Shown here piece after piece: positions 1-8,377 of a stretch of DNA of 64,000 bases; the first letter of the stretch is position 1; each line of letters begins with the position of its first letter. The notes beneath the pieces are model-generated. The model was not told the origin of the DNA, searched no databases, and saw only the letters and a list, made by a program, of their open reading frames with translations. Where the stretch lies: the NCBI GenBank assembly GCA_045605765.1, contig JAZUQQ010000027.1, forward strand, positions 124,001-188,000, read 5' to 3'. Position numbers and translations under genes: made by a program. This DNA is from SIG672 sp045605765 (lineage in GTDB: Bacteria > Bacillota > Clostridia > Oscillospirales > CAG-272).

Positions 1-489
1 TCTTCTCTTGTATGGGGCACTTCGGAAAAGGCTCAAAAGCTCCTTGGGTGAAACAAATTTTGCCTCGCTCACCTCGTTCCTTTGAAGGGTCATATCCGCG
101 ATATCAAAGTTCTTACGAAAGACCCACACGTCGCATATTGCACACGCACCTTGCGGATAGTTTCTGTTGTATCTCTTAAAAAGCTCTCCCTCGCTTGGTT
201 CGAGCGAAAGACCCAGCTCTTCCGAGACTTCACGTACAGCGGCGCTTATCGAGCTTTCCCCTGCCAGCGCACAGCCACCTGTACACTCCCATTTTCCTGC
301 AAATATTTTGCCTTTCTGGCGACGGGAAATAATAAACTCGTTTCTATCGTTGATTATCCAAGCAAAGACAACCAGATGATATTCTCCTTTTCCAAGGTCG
401 TGCTTACCTCTTTCGGAGACACGGTCGGGAATAATATTGCCTTGCTCATCGTAAACATCCCAAAATTCTCTCATTTGCATCCCGACCAT
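1..489 (-). CDS. NUDIX hydrolase, C-terminus cut by window edge
   Basis: Reading the minus strand from 489 gives an open frame of 163 codons that runs off the window. The Nudix box is complete: a Gly, five residues, Glu, seven residues, then REVSEELGL, which is the Mg-binding catalytic helix of the family. The start begins MREFWDVYDEQG, which recalls the isopentenyl-isomerase-like or YfcD-like Nudix group, but the substrate cannot be assigned. The start at 489 is preferred over the in-frame ATGs at 480 and 474 because AAAGGAG lies 7 bases upstream of it. A good promoter precedes it. Family call is firm; function is open. Confidence 0.85.
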   Translation of the reverse strand, partial: MVGMQMREFWDVYDEQGNIIPDRVSERGKHDLGKGEYHLVVFAWIINDRNEFIISRRQKGKIFAGKWECTGGCALAGESSISAAVREVSEELGLSLEPSEGELFKRYNRNYPQGACAICDVWVFRKNFDIADMTLQRNEVSEAKFVSPKELLSLFRSAPYKRR

Positions 490-525
490 GGGTCGGCTCC
501 TTTCGCCAAACTCATATACTTATAA

Positions 526-554
526 ATTATAACACTCTCTGTATGATTTGTCAA
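526..554 (-). promoter_or_regulatory. Sigma-A promoter of the NUDIX gene
   Basis: On the minus strand TTGACA (549-554) is followed after exactly 17 bases by TATAAT (526-531), about 35 bases before the start codon. Both hexamers match consensus. Confidence 0.8.
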
Positions 555-647
555 TTATATTTTGTTATAACAGTTCACTACTAAACCCATATTTCGGTCA
601 TTTCGTGTATGAATTTCAAAATAATAGTAAAAATCATGGAAAAACTC

Positions 648-676
648 TTGACAAAGATATTACGATATGCTATAAT
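648..676 (+). promoter_or_regulatory. Sigma-A promoter of the ylxM-ffh operon
   Basis: TTGACA (648-653), 17 bases, TATAAT (671-676), with TGC just upstream making an extended -10. A 13-base palindrome, AAGTAAATTACTT (682-694), sits at the expected transcription start and could be an operator. Confidence 0.85.
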
Positions 677-739
677 CTGTCAAGTAAATTACTTTACAGG
701 CGTTGTGACAATGCGCATAAACAAAGGGAGGCGGAAAAT

Positions 740-1087
740 ATGCTCGAAAAAGGCGTAAACATTTCCCTGCTCCTCGACTCGTACGGCCCGCTTCTTACAG
801 AGCGTCAGCGCGAGATAGTTTCGATGTACCGAAACGACGACCTTTCTCTCGGAGAAATATCCGAGCTTACGGGAATCACCCGTCAGGGTGTGAGCGAGTG
901 CATTCGAAAAGCGGAAGCTGCACTCATCTCTTATGAGGAAAAGCTCGGTCTGCAAAAGACATACGAGGAGAGAAAAGATCTCCTCGAAATCATCAAAAAC
1001 GATATAATACAGCTTGCAGAAGACGGAAAGATCGCGCAGGAACACGCAAAAAAAATAATAAGATCGCTTGAAAAGGCGGAAAACTGA
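740..1087 (+). CDS. ylxM: YlxM family DNA-binding protein
   Basis: A 115-residue protein with a sigma-like helix-turn-helix: LTERQREIVSMY, then SLGEISELTGITRQGVSECI, then a charged helical tail. This is the YlxM/p13 family, encoded just upstream of ffh in many Firmicutes and linked to SRP function or its expression. The frame stays open upstream, but the start at 740 is chosen because GGGAGG lies just before it and the promoter at 648-676 would be inside a longer reading. It is followed 26 bases later by ffh. The exact role is not settled even in model species. Confidence 0.88.
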   Translation: MLEKGVNISLLLDSYGPLLTERQREIVSMYRNDDLSLGEISELTGITRQGVSECIRKAEAALISYEEKLGLQKTYEERKDLLEIIKNDIIQLAEDGKIAQEHAKKIIRSLEKAEN

Positions 1088-1113
1088 AACGCTTACTTCG
1101 GAGGTAAAAGTTT

Positions 1114-2448
1114 ATGGCTGTATTTCAAAGCCTAACCGAGAAGCTCTCGGGCGCTTTCAAGAAGTTCAGAAGCAAGGGCAAGCTGACCGAAGCAGACGTA
1201 AAGGCAGGAATGCGCGAGGTTAAGCTTGCACTTCTGGAAGCAGATGTAAACTATAAAGTCGTCAAAGACTTTGTAAAAACGGTAACCGAGCGCGCCGTCG
1301 GCACACAGGTTTTAGAAAGCCTGATGGCAGAACAGCAAATAATAAAAATAGTAAACGAAGAACTTACCGCACTTATGGGCGGAACGGTCGAAAAGCTGAC
1401 CATTTCGCCAAAGCCGCCGACAGTCGTTATGATGGTCGGTCTGCAAGGTGCAGGTAAGACCACTCACGCGGCAAAGATCGCGGGATATTTCAAAAAGCAG
1501 GGCAAGCGTCCTCTGCTCGTTGCCTGCGACGTTTACAGACCTGCGGCTATAACCCAGCTTCAGACGGTCGGAAAGCAGCTCGACATTCCCGTATTCTCGC
1601 TCGGAGACAAGGAAAGCCCTGTCAAAATATCTAAGGAAGCTCTCAAATTTGCTGAAAAGAACGGCAACGATATGGTCTTCATAGACACGGCGGGCCGCTT
1701 ACAAATAGACGAGAAGCTTATGGGTGAGCTTGAAGACATCAGAAACGCGGTAAATCCCACAGAGGTCCTTCTCGTTGTTGACGCTATGACGGGTCAGGTC
1801 GCTGTCGAGGTCGCAGACGCCTTCAATCAACAGGTAGGCATCACGGGTGTAGTACTTACCAAGGTGGACGGCGATACAAGAGGCGGCGCGGCGCTTTCGG
1901 TAAAATACATCACGGGCAAGCCGATAAAATTCGTCGGAACCGGCGAAAAGCTCGATACCATCGAGCCCTTCCATCCTGATAGAATGGCGTCTAGAATTCT
2001 GGGAATGGGAGATATGCTCACACTTATCGAAAAAGCAGAGGCAGCGTTCGATGAAAAGAAGGCAGCAGAGCTTGAAAAGAAGATAATGGAGTCCTCTTTC
2101 ACTCTTGACGACTATCTCGAACAGTTCTCGCAGATAAAGAGCATGGGCTCTCTCGACCAGCTTGCCGGAATGATCCCCGGAATAAAGCCCGGTCAGCTTT
2201 CAGATGCGAAAATAGACGAAAAGGCGATAGCGCAGACCGAGGCGATAATCAAATCCATGACGAAAAAAGAAAGACGCCGTCCCGATATACTCAACTATTC
2301 ACGCAAGGTAAGAATAGCAAATGGAAGCGGCACGTCGGTAGAGGCGGTCAATCGGCTCCTCAAACAGTTCGATCAGGTAAACAAAATGATGAAGCAGCTT
2401 TCATCAGGCAAATTCGGTAAAAAAGGCAAGTTCAGACTTCCTTTTTAA
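1114..2448 (+). CDS. ffh: Signal recognition particle GTPase Ffh
   Basis: A 444-residue SRP54 protein that binds signal sequences and 4.5S/6S-like SRP RNA and directs ribosomes to FtsY at the membrane. The N domain covers about 1-95. The G domain has the P-loop GLQGAGKTT at about 109-117, DVYRP, DTAGR at about 191 and TKVDGDTRGGA near 250. The C-terminal M domain (about 330-444) has the SMTKKERRRP stretch, the RNA-binding RIANGSG motif and a methionine-containing tail. Length is normal. GGAGG precedes the ATG. Second gene of the ylxM operon. Confidence 0.98.
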   Translation: MAVFQSLTEKLSGAFKKFRSKGKLTEADVKAGMREVKLALLEADVNYKVVKDFVKTVTERAVGTQVLESLMAEQQIIKIVNEELTALMGGTVEKLTISPKPPTVVMMVGLQGAGKTTHAAKIAGYFKKQGKRPLLVACDVYRPAAITQLQTVGKQLDIPVFSLGDKESPVKISKEALKFAEKNGNDMVFIDTAGRLQIDEKLMGELEDIRNAVNPTEVLLVVDAMTGQVAVEVADAFNQQVGITGVVLTKVDGDTRGGAALSVKYITGKPIKFVGTGEKLDTIEPFHPDRMASRILGMGDMLTLIEKAEAAFDEKKAAELEKKIMESSFTLDDYLEQFSQIKSMGSLDQLAGMIPGIKPGQLSDAKIDEKAIAQTEAIIKSMTKKERRRPDILNYSRKVRIANGSGTSVEAVNRLLKQFDQVNKMMKQLSSGKFGKKGKFRLPF

Positions 2449-2495
2449 TATAAAAAATAAAAAATATAAATTCATTTATTTGGAGGACACAAAAA

Positions 2496-2741
2496 ATGGC
2501 AGTTAAAATGAGACTCAGAAGAATGGGTGCAAAGAAGAGCCCTTTCTATCGTATCGTCGTAGCAGATTCGAGATTTCCCCGTGACGGAAGATTCATCGAG
2601 GAGATCGGATATTACAATCCTATGACCAACCCCGCAGAGGTTAAGATCGACGCTGAAAAGGCGGCTACTTGGATCAAGAACGGCGCACAGCCCACCGAGA
2701 CCGTAAAGGCGCTTCTTAAAAAGAACGAAATCATCAAATAA
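2496..2741 (+). CDS. rpsP: 30S ribosomal protein S16
   Basis: An 81-residue S16 with the typical start MAVKMRLRRMGAKKSPFYRIV and the conserved FIEEIGYYNP segment. It assembles early in the 30S body. GGAGG is 9 bases before the ATG. It lies 47 bases after ffh and 18 before khpA, the usual order in Firmicutes. Confidence 0.98.
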   Translation: MAVKMRLRRMGAKKSPFYRIVVADSRFPRDGRFIEEIGYYNPMTNPAEVKIDAEKAATWIKNGAQPTETVKALLKKNEIIK

Positions 2742-2759
2742 GCCCCGTCGGAGGTAAAA

Positions 2760-2999
2760 ATGGCCAACTTAAAGCAGATTCTCATCGATATGGCCAAGTC
2801 ACTCGTTGACGACCCGAGCGAGGTTACGGTCATCGTTACCGATGAGACCGAGGACTCAGTAACCTTCGAGCTTAGCGTCGCAGAAGACGATATGGGCAAG
2901 GTTATAGGCCGTCACGGCCGCATAGCCAAAGCAATCCGTACCGTTATGAAATCGGCTGCCGCTCTCGATGGAATGCGAGTTATCGTGAATATCAGATAA
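2760..2999 (+). CDS. khpA: KH-domain RNA-binding protein KhpA (YlqC)
   Basis: A 79-residue single KH domain protein with the nucleic-acid loop GKVIGRHGRIAKAIR (about 43-57). KhpA pairs with KhpB/Jag in other Firmicutes and affects cell elongation and RNA levels. GGAGGTAAAA gives a strong ribosome binding site. In many relatives rimM, trmD and rplS follow; here a terminator and the opposing rsmA gene end the operon. Confidence 0.95.
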   Translation: MANLKQILIDMAKSLVDDPSEVTVIVTDETEDSVTFELSVAEDDMGKVIGRHGRIAKAIRTVMKSAAALDGMRVIVNIR

Positions 3000-3010
3000 T
3001 TTCATCAATA

Positions 3011-3036
3011 AAAAACCGCCAATTGGCGGTTTTTTA
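3011..3036. terminator. Bidirectional terminator between khpA and rsmA
   Basis: AAAACCGCCAATTGGCGGTTTT is a perfect dyad with A- and T-tracts on both flanks, so it can end khpA on the plus strand and rsmA on the minus strand. Confidence 0.88.
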
Positions 3037-3051
3037 TTTGATCTTAAAAGC

Positions 3052-3927
3052 TCAGCACAGAGCCGAGATAGTGTCCGCGATCTTTGCAAACTGCTCGACC
3101 GAAAGGGTCTCACCGCGAACTGTGGGAGAAAATCCAAGCGAGACGAGAATTTCGGTCATTTTTTCTTTACTGAGTCCTTGAACCTTCCCGCCAAGCGCGG
3201 ATACGACCGCGTTGACGAGCGTCTTTCTTCTCTGCATAAACGCCGCACGGACGACCGCGAAAAAAAGTTTTTCGTCGATCGGTTTTACTGGTCTGTCCTT
3301 ATAAATATCGATGCGCACGACACTAGAATCGACCTTCGGCGCAGGAACGAAGCTACCCGCCGATACTGATGCTATCTTGTACGGATTTCCGTAGTATGCC
3401 ACGAAAGCGCTGATCGCGCCGTACTGATCGCTTCCCGCCTTTGCAACGAGGCGGTCGGCGACTTCTTTTTGTACCATAACGGTGATAGAAGAAAGGGGTA
3501 GCTCCGATTCAAGGAGCATGGTAATTATCGGTGTAGTTATATAATAAGGCAGATTTGCGCAGACTCGCACCTCGGAGCAGTCGCAGAAATTCTGTGCGAT
3601 TATTTCTTTCAGATCGGCTTTGAGAACGTCCTGACAAATGACCTTGACGTTGTCTTTGCCTTCGAGCGTTTTGCCGAGAATTGCGACCATATCGGGGTCG
3701 ATTTCAAGCGAGACGACCTTTTTCGCTGCGTCGGCAAGCTCGACGGTCATAACGCCGATTCCCGGCCCTATTTCGAGAATACCCGAATCCTTGGAAGCAC
3801 CGCTTCCGTCAACTATTTTTCTGACGATACCCTCGTTCACGAGAAAGTTCTGACCGTATTTTTTCTTAAAATCGGTCTGCTCCTCGCCGAGAAGCGAGCG
3901 TATGGTTGATATATCGGTAAGTTTCAT
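3052..3927 (-). CDS. rsmA: 16S rRNA adenine dimethyltransferase RsmA (KsgA)
   Basis: A 291-residue enzyme that dimethylates two adjacent adenosines in the 3' hairpin of 16S rRNA, a late check on 30S assembly. The N-terminal KKYGQNFL, the SAM-binding ILEIGPGIGVMTVELA, LEIDPDM and the catalytic NLPYYITTP motif are all present, and the C-terminal small domain is intact. It faces the ffh operon. In many Firmicutes it follows rnmV; here rnmV is about 50 kb away. Confidence 0.97.
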   Translation of the reverse strand: MKLTDISTIRSLLGEEQTDFKKKYGQNFLVNEGIVRKIVDGSGASKDSGILEIGPGIGVMTVELADAAKKVVSLEIDPDMVAILGKTLEGKDNVKVICQDVLKADLKEIIAQNFCDCSEVRVCANLPYYITTPIITMLLESELPLSSITVMVQKEVADRLVAKAGSDQYGAISAFVAYYGNPYKIASVSAGSFVPAPKVDSSVVRIDIYKDRPVKPIDEKLFFAVVRAAFMQRRKTLVNAVVSALGGKVQGLSKEKMTEILVSLGFSPTVRGETLSVEQFAKIADTISALC

Positions 3928-4049
3928 AGCTGAGACCTTTCGTTTTTGCTTTTCGACCTATTATACATTATAAAAGGAAAAAAAGCAAGGTAGGGAGAGG
4001 ATTTAGGCGGATTTTATTTAATATATCGCAAAAAAATTCAAAAAAGGTC

Positions 4050-4078
4050 TTGCAAAAGCGATTTTTTTATGGTATAAT
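4050..4078 (+). promoter_or_regulatory. Promoter of tRNA-Thr
   Basis: TTGCAA (4050-4055), 17 bases, TATAAT (4073-4078) with TGG upstream as an extended -10; the tRNA begins 12 bases later. Confidence 0.8.
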
Positions 4079-4089
4079 CCTTTGTGTTC

Positions 4090-4162
4090 GCTGGTGTGGC
4101 TCAGTTGGTAGAGCAGCTGATTCGTAATCAGCAGGTCGCCGGTTCGAGTCCGGCCACCAGCT
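4090..4162 (+). tRNA. tRNA-Thr (CGT)
   Basis: A 73-base cloverleaf: acceptor GCTGGTG pairs with CACCAGC, the D arm is GCTC/GAGC, the anticodon loop is TTCGTAA giving anticodon CGT (reads ACG), and the T arm GCCGG-TTCGAGT-CCGGC is standard. The discriminator is T and CCA is not encoded. Confidence 0.96.
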
Positions 4163-4163
4163 T

Positions 4164-4200
4164 AAAAACCTCCAAGTCTTACGACTTGGAGGTTTTTTAT
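4164..4200. terminator. Terminator after tRNA-Thr
   Basis: AAAACCTCCAAGTC, loop TTAC, GACTTGGAGGTTTTTT: a 14-bp stem with a T-run. It abuts the end of the opposing gene at 4201 and probably serves both directions. Confidence 0.9.
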
Positions 4201-4857
4201 TTAGACCGTTTCCTTATGCTTCACAAAACAAACGCTAAGCGTCAGCAAAAAGTATGGAAGGTCGAGGAACGCTTCGCTTATCACACTTTTTACGAAGTTT
4301 ATCATAGTAAGTGTAAAGTTAAGATGCTCATTTGCAGAAACAAACAGCTTGCCTATCTCGAATCCGAGCGTTACGGCAAAGCAAAATCCGAGAAGCACGA
4401 TGCAGATATAAGGATATATCTTATGGAATTTATTGTCACACTTTTGCAATTTTCCAATAAAAAGAATTATCAAAAAAGCGGCAAAGGAAAGACCTTCGGC
4501 GATATTTTCTATATATGTAAAGGTCTCGATTCCAGAAAGCTCTTTTTCTCCGAAAATTCTTGTCGTGCAGTATAAAACGTGCAATAGCTTTGCTCCGAGA
4601 AGCATCGAGTCGGGGAGCAGAAGCACCTTGTTCTTAACGTCCGCAAGAAGCAGAAGGGCCGTCGAAAAATAAACGAGCACACACACAAGATCAAGTGCGT
4701 TTATTGTATAAAACGCCTCAATGTGTCCATTCTGATAGATAAAATTCTCGCCTGCGATAAGCTTTTCGAGCGTCAGCGCGAAAAAGGCAAACACGGTAAG
4801 AGCATGCAGATGCTTTGCTCTGTTTTTTGTAGAAAGATACTGCGAAATATTTTTCAT
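4201..4857 (-). CDS. Multi-pass membrane protein of unknown function
   Basis: A 218-residue protein with about six hydrophobic segments, for example near residues 20-36, 52-72, 80-100, 120-138, 146-166 and 180-210. No enzymatic motif was recognised. It starts 1 base after the stop of the preceding ymdB gene on the same strand, so it is likely translated with it. Real gene by length, start context and tight packing; function unknown. Confidence 0.75.
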   Translation of the reverse strand: MKNISQYLSTKNRAKHLHALTVFAFFALTLEKLIAGENFIYQNGHIEAFYTINALDLVCVLVYFSTALLLLADVKNKVLLLPDSMLLGAKLLHVLYCTTRIFGEKELSGIETFTYIENIAEGLSFAAFLIILFIGKLQKCDNKFHKIYPYICIVLLGFCFAVTLGFEIGKLFVSANEHLNFTLTMINFVKSVISEAFLDLPYFLLTLSVCFVKHKETV

Positions 4858-4858
4858 T

Positions 4859-5644
4859 TTACAGTTCCGTCTCCCTTATTCTATTTACAGATACCACCTT
4901 AAAATCCTTATCAAGCTCGAAGATCGCACCGTTCAAAGTCACTTTTCCGCTTGCCTGCCTGAATTTTACAGGCATCTTATATCTCAGCTTATCTATAACT
5001 ATGCCCGCCTCAATTCCGAGACAAGACTCTTCGCAACCGCACATACCAAGGTCGGTAATATATCCGCTTCCCTTCGGTAGTATCTGCTCGTCTGCAGTCG
5101 TAACGTGCGTATGAGTTCCGAATATCACGTTTACTCTGCCGTCAAGATAGTAAGCCAGAGCCTTTTTTTCAGCCGTCGCTTCGGCGTGAATGTCAAGCAC
5201 CGCGATATCAAAGTTCCCTTTTTCCTTTTCGAGTATCTCATCTACAGTCTCAAACGGGCAGGCAAGGCTCTCCATAAAGACAGTTCCGAGCACGTTCATA
5301 ACGAGCACACGCGCACTTCCCGTATCTACTACCGTATATCCTCTGCCCGGATTTTCGATTGGATAATTAGCAGGGCGAATTATCTCGCCTTTATCGTCAA
5401 GATAGGAAAAAATACGATTTTTATGCCAGATATGATTGCCCGAGGTTATAACGTCAACACCCGCATACAAAAGCTCGTCTGCCTCATCGGGCATAATTCC
5501 GTTACCCTCGGAGACGTTTTCTCCGTTTGCAATAACAAGCGAAGCCCCGTGCTTTTTACGTATTATCGAAAGATTTTTGGCAAGGACTTCTAGTGCACGC
5601 GATCCTACTATATCGCCCAGACAAAGTATTTTAAAATTCTCCAT
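4859..5644 (-). CDS. ymdB: YmdB-family metallophosphoesterase
   Basis: A 261-residue calcineurin-like phosphoesterase of the TIGR00282/YmdB family. The metal ligands are seen in CLGDIVGSRALE (Asp), ANGENVSEG (Asn/Glu), SGNHIWHK (Asn-His), LDIHAEATAEK (His) and FGTHTHVTTAD (His-x-His). In Bacillus the YmdB protein hydrolyses cyclic nucleotides and affects biofilm and motility decisions. It lies directly downstream of rny, an old and conserved pairing. A short membrane protein gene follows 1 base later. Confidence 0.93.
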   Translation of the reverse strand: MENFKILCLGDIVGSRALEVLAKNLSIIRKKHGASLVIANGENVSEGNGIMPDEADELLYAGVDVITSGNHIWHKNRIFSYLDDKGEIIRPANYPIENPGRGYTVVDTGSARVLVMNVLGTVFMESLACPFETVDEILEKEKGNFDIAVLDIHAEATAEKKALAYYLDGRVNVIFGTHTHVTTADEQILPKGSGYITDLGMCGCEESCLGIEAGIVIDKLRYKMPVKFRQASGKVTLNGAIFELDKDFKVVSVNRIRETEL

Positions 5645-5669
5645 AAGAGACCCTTTCTAAATGACAAAA

Positions 5670-5711
5670 GCGGTACCGACGGACTAAGGTCCTCGGTACC
5701 GTCTTTTTTAA
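5670..5711. terminator. Hairpin between rny and ymdB
   Basis: CGGTACCGA pairs with TCGGTACCG and an inner GGAC with GTCC. T-runs flank it on both strands (TTTTTT on plus, TTTT on minus). It probably limits read-through from rny into ymdB. Confidence 0.6.
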
Positions 5712-5821
5712 CATATTTAAATATATACTTATACGGAAATATCCGTCTTTGTTTCAAAGGAGTTTTATATTATAATATGTTATCCGCGTACTGTCACGCG
5801 TGGTTGATTAGTAATTAATTA

Positions 5822-7363
5822 TTACTTTGCATAGTCAACTGCTCGGCTTTCGCGAACTACGTTGACCTTGATCTGTCCCGGATATTTAAGCTCCGCCTCG
5901 ATCTTCTTTGCAATCTCTCTTGCTACGAGAACCATATCGGTATCGGATATCATTTCGGGCTTGACCATTATTCTGATTTCTCTACCAGCCTGAATTGCGA
6001 ACGATTTTTCTACGCCGGGAACGCTCTCCGCAAGCTCCTCCATTTTTTGGAGACGTTTGATATAATTCTCAACGTTCTCTCTGCGTGCTCCCGGACGAGC
6101 TGCCGAAATAGCGTCAGCCGCCTGAACGATAAACGCAATTACCGAACGGGATTCTATATCACCGTGATGCGCTTCGATCGCGTGAATGATCTCTTCGCTC
6201 TCTCTGAACTTTTTAGCCAGTTCTACGCCTATCTGAACGTGCGATCCTTCTGTCTCGTGAGTCATAGCCTTTCCGATATCGTGGAGAAGTCCTGCGCGTT
6301 TTGCCACAGTGCTATCAACTCCAAGCTCATCTGCCATAACTCCAGAAAGGAGCGATACCTCTATTGAATGCATAAGCACGTTCTGTCCGTAACTTGTTCT
6401 GTATTTGAGTCGTCCGAGAATTTTTACGAGATCTGCCGGTATTCCGTGAATACCCGTGTCGAACGTCGCACGTTCGCCCGCCTGCCTTATGCTGGCTTCG
6501 ACCTCTTTTTTGGATTTTTCCACGAGCTCCTCTATCCTTGTGGGATGGATTCGTCCGTCTGCAATAAGTTTTTCGAGAGTGAGTCTTGCCACCTCGCGTC
6601 TTACGGGATCAAATCCCGAAAGCGTGATGGCTTCGGGCGTATCGTCTATTATAAGATCAACACCTGTGAGAGTCTCTATTGCTCTGATATTTCTACCCTC
6701 ACGACCGATTATTCGACCCTTCATTTCATCGTTGGGAAGGGGAACTACCGATATGGTAGCTTCTGCTACTTGATCAGACGCACATCTTGCTATCGCAAGC
6801 GAGATTATGTTCTTCGCCTTATCGTCAGCAACCTCTTTAAGCTTTTCCTCTATCTCGACCAATCTCAGCGCCGCAGAATGCTTAGCTTCCTCCTCGATCT
6901 GAGAAACGATCTCTCTCTTTGCTTCTTCAACCGTGTAACCGGAAATTGCTTCGAGTCTTTCGAGCGCTTTCATTCTGAGCTGCTCGATCTTTTCGGTGAG
7001 CTCACTGTTTTCTTTAATCTTCTTATCAAGCGTTTCTTCCTTGCGTTCGATATTTTCAAGCTTTTTATCAAGCGCCGCTTCTCTCGATTCGCATCTGCGT
7101 TCGAGTCTCGAAATCTCGCTTCTTCTTTCCTTGATCTCACGTTCAAATTCTTTATTCGAACGCATTATCTCTTCTTTGGCTTCTATTAAAGCTTCTTTCT
7201 TCTTGGTTTCAGCGGCCTTTGCGCCCTCTTCGACAAGTCTCTTTGCTTCCTGCACAGCTGAGCCTATCTTTGATTCGGCAAACTTTTTTCGAATTAAAAT
7301 TCCTGCGAGCATACCAACTGCCAAAGTGGCTACGGCAACCAAAATCCAAATCCAATCTTCCAT
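5822..7363 (-). CDS. rny: Ribonuclease Y
   Basis: A 513-residue membrane-anchored endoribonuclease that starts mRNA decay in Firmicutes. An N-terminal transmembrane helix (about 4-24) is followed by a long charged coiled coil (about 35-200), a KH domain with IIGREGRNIRAIE, and an HD domain with LLHDIGKAMTHE. The C-terminal segment is complete. The start at 7363 has an AAGGAGG-type site just upstream. Its promoter overlaps a hairpin (see 7436-7477). Confidence 0.98.
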   Translation of the reverse strand: MEDWIWILVAVATLAVGMLAGILIRKKFAESKIGSAVQEAKRLVEEGAKAAETKKKEALIEAKEEIMRSNKEFEREIKERRSEISRLERRCESREAALDKKLENIERKEETLDKKIKENSELTEKIEQLRMKALERLEAISGYTVEEAKREIVSQIEEEAKHSAALRLVEIEEKLKEVADDKAKNIISLAIARCASDQVAEATISVVPLPNDEMKGRIIGREGRNIRAIETLTGVDLIIDDTPEAITLSGFDPVRREVARLTLEKLIADGRIHPTRIEELVEKSKKEVEASIRQAGERATFDTGIHGIPADLVKILGRLKYRTSYGQNVLMHSIEVSLLSGVMADELGVDSTVAKRAGLLHDIGKAMTHETEGSHVQIGVELAKKFRESEEIIHAIEAHHGDIESRSVIAFIVQAADAISAARPGARRENVENYIKRLQKMEELAESVPGVEKSFAIQAGREIRIMVKPEMISDTDMVLVAREIAKKIEAELKYPGQIKVNVVRESRAVDYAK

Positions 7364-7435
7364 TCTTGCACCTCCTTATTATGTTTTTTTATTTTCTCTC
7401 AGATAATACTGCATCAAGTATTTACGAACACATCT

Positions 7436-7464
7436 ATTTTACAACAAAACGAGCCGTTTGTCAA
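7436..7464 (-). promoter_or_regulatory. Promoter of rny
   Basis: On the minus strand TTGACA (7459-7464), 17 bases, TAAAAT (7436-7441). The -35 box lies inside the dyad at 7453-7477. Confidence 0.78.
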
Positions 7465-7477
7465 TACAGCAAACGGC
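7453..7477 (-). terminator. Hairpin downstream of the 275-aa membrane protein gene
   Basis: GCCGTTTG (7453-7460) pairs with CAAACGGC (7470-7477). On the minus strand it is followed by TCGTTTTGTTG, a weak U-tract. It could end the lexA/membrane-protein transcript while also carrying the rny -35 box. Confidence 0.5.
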
Positions 7478-7525
7478 TTGTAGAATGTGAAATAATGTTA
7501 ATATTTATAGTTTTTCGTCAAAAAA

Positions 7526-8353
7526 TCAACAATTTTTATCAAGTCTGGATATCACGGCGTATGCAACGTACTGACAAACAAAATATCCGACTATTGTGAA
7601 GCCGATCTGATAAACATACGGCAGAATGATAAACAGATATTCCGAAAAGAGGGCGGGAGCACCGTAAGCGGTTATCGTATCAACAGTATCGGTAATACAA
7701 AAAACGAGCTGTGCCGCCAGATATACGATCACCGGGATCGCTACATATCTGTTTATCACGGCGTTTTTTCCAATTTGCGAGACAAGTGTTTCATGCGACA
7801 GCTTCCGTCCCGTCGCCTTTATCGAGCGAGCCTTGATACTTGCCGCCAAAAATCCTGTAACCATAACCACAGTGAGCATAATGATATTCATAAAATACGA
7901 GATCATCGACCACCACACCAGAAGGTCATCACTCATCTGTGCAAGCGTATAATTGGAAAGAGCAAACGAGCCAAACTCAGACAGAAGGTATTCGTCTATG
8001 ACAGCATTCAGCCAAAGCACTGCCGATTTAAGAAAAACGGCTATAAAAACAAAGGAAAGTCCTTCTGCTAAAAGCAGTTTAAATGCGAGTTTATTTGCTC
8101 CCGCAAAAACAGCGCAAACGATGAGCGCGCACTGCGAAAGAAATGCTACCGTCACAACGAGCTCGGAAAGCTTTGAAATAATTTCGTACAGCACTCCGTC
8201 TCCGATATTCGCAAGTATCGTACCGCAAAGCGGAGAGAGGAAAAACGTGTCGGCAAGCGGAATGATAAGCGCAAAAACAAGTGCGAGTTTATGTGAAAGT
8301 TTCTCAAAATTTCCCGAGAAAAATGGTCTTTTTTTGTTCTTCATTCGTGGCAA
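7526..8353 (-). CDS. Multi-pass membrane protein of unknown function
   Basis: A 275-residue protein with about six transmembrane segments (near 22-40, 60-85, 92-115, 150-175, 205-225 and 240-265). No motif was recognised. It begins 24 bases after lexA on the same strand and so is probably co-transcribed with it; whether it belongs to the SOS response is inference only. Confidence 0.72.
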   Translation of the reverse strand: MPRMKNKKRPFFSGNFEKLSHKLALVFALIIPLADTFFLSPLCGTILANIGDGVLYEIISKLSELVVTVAFLSQCALIVCAVFAGANKLAFKLLLAEGLSFVFIAVFLKSAVLWLNAVIDEYLLSEFGSFALSNYTLAQMSDDLLVWWSMISYFMNIIMLTVVMVTGFLAASIKARSIKATGRKLSHETLVSQIGKNAVINRYVAIPVIVYLAAQLVFCITDTVDTITAYGAPALFSEYLFIILPYVYQIGFTIVGYFVCQYVAYAVISRLDKNC

Positions 8354-8377
8354 AACACCTTTCGGTCGTACTTTTAT

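Noticed and set aside
4084..4575. A 163-codon open frame overlapping tRNA-Thr
   Set aside because: It runs through the tRNA and its terminator and then antisense to the membrane protein gene.
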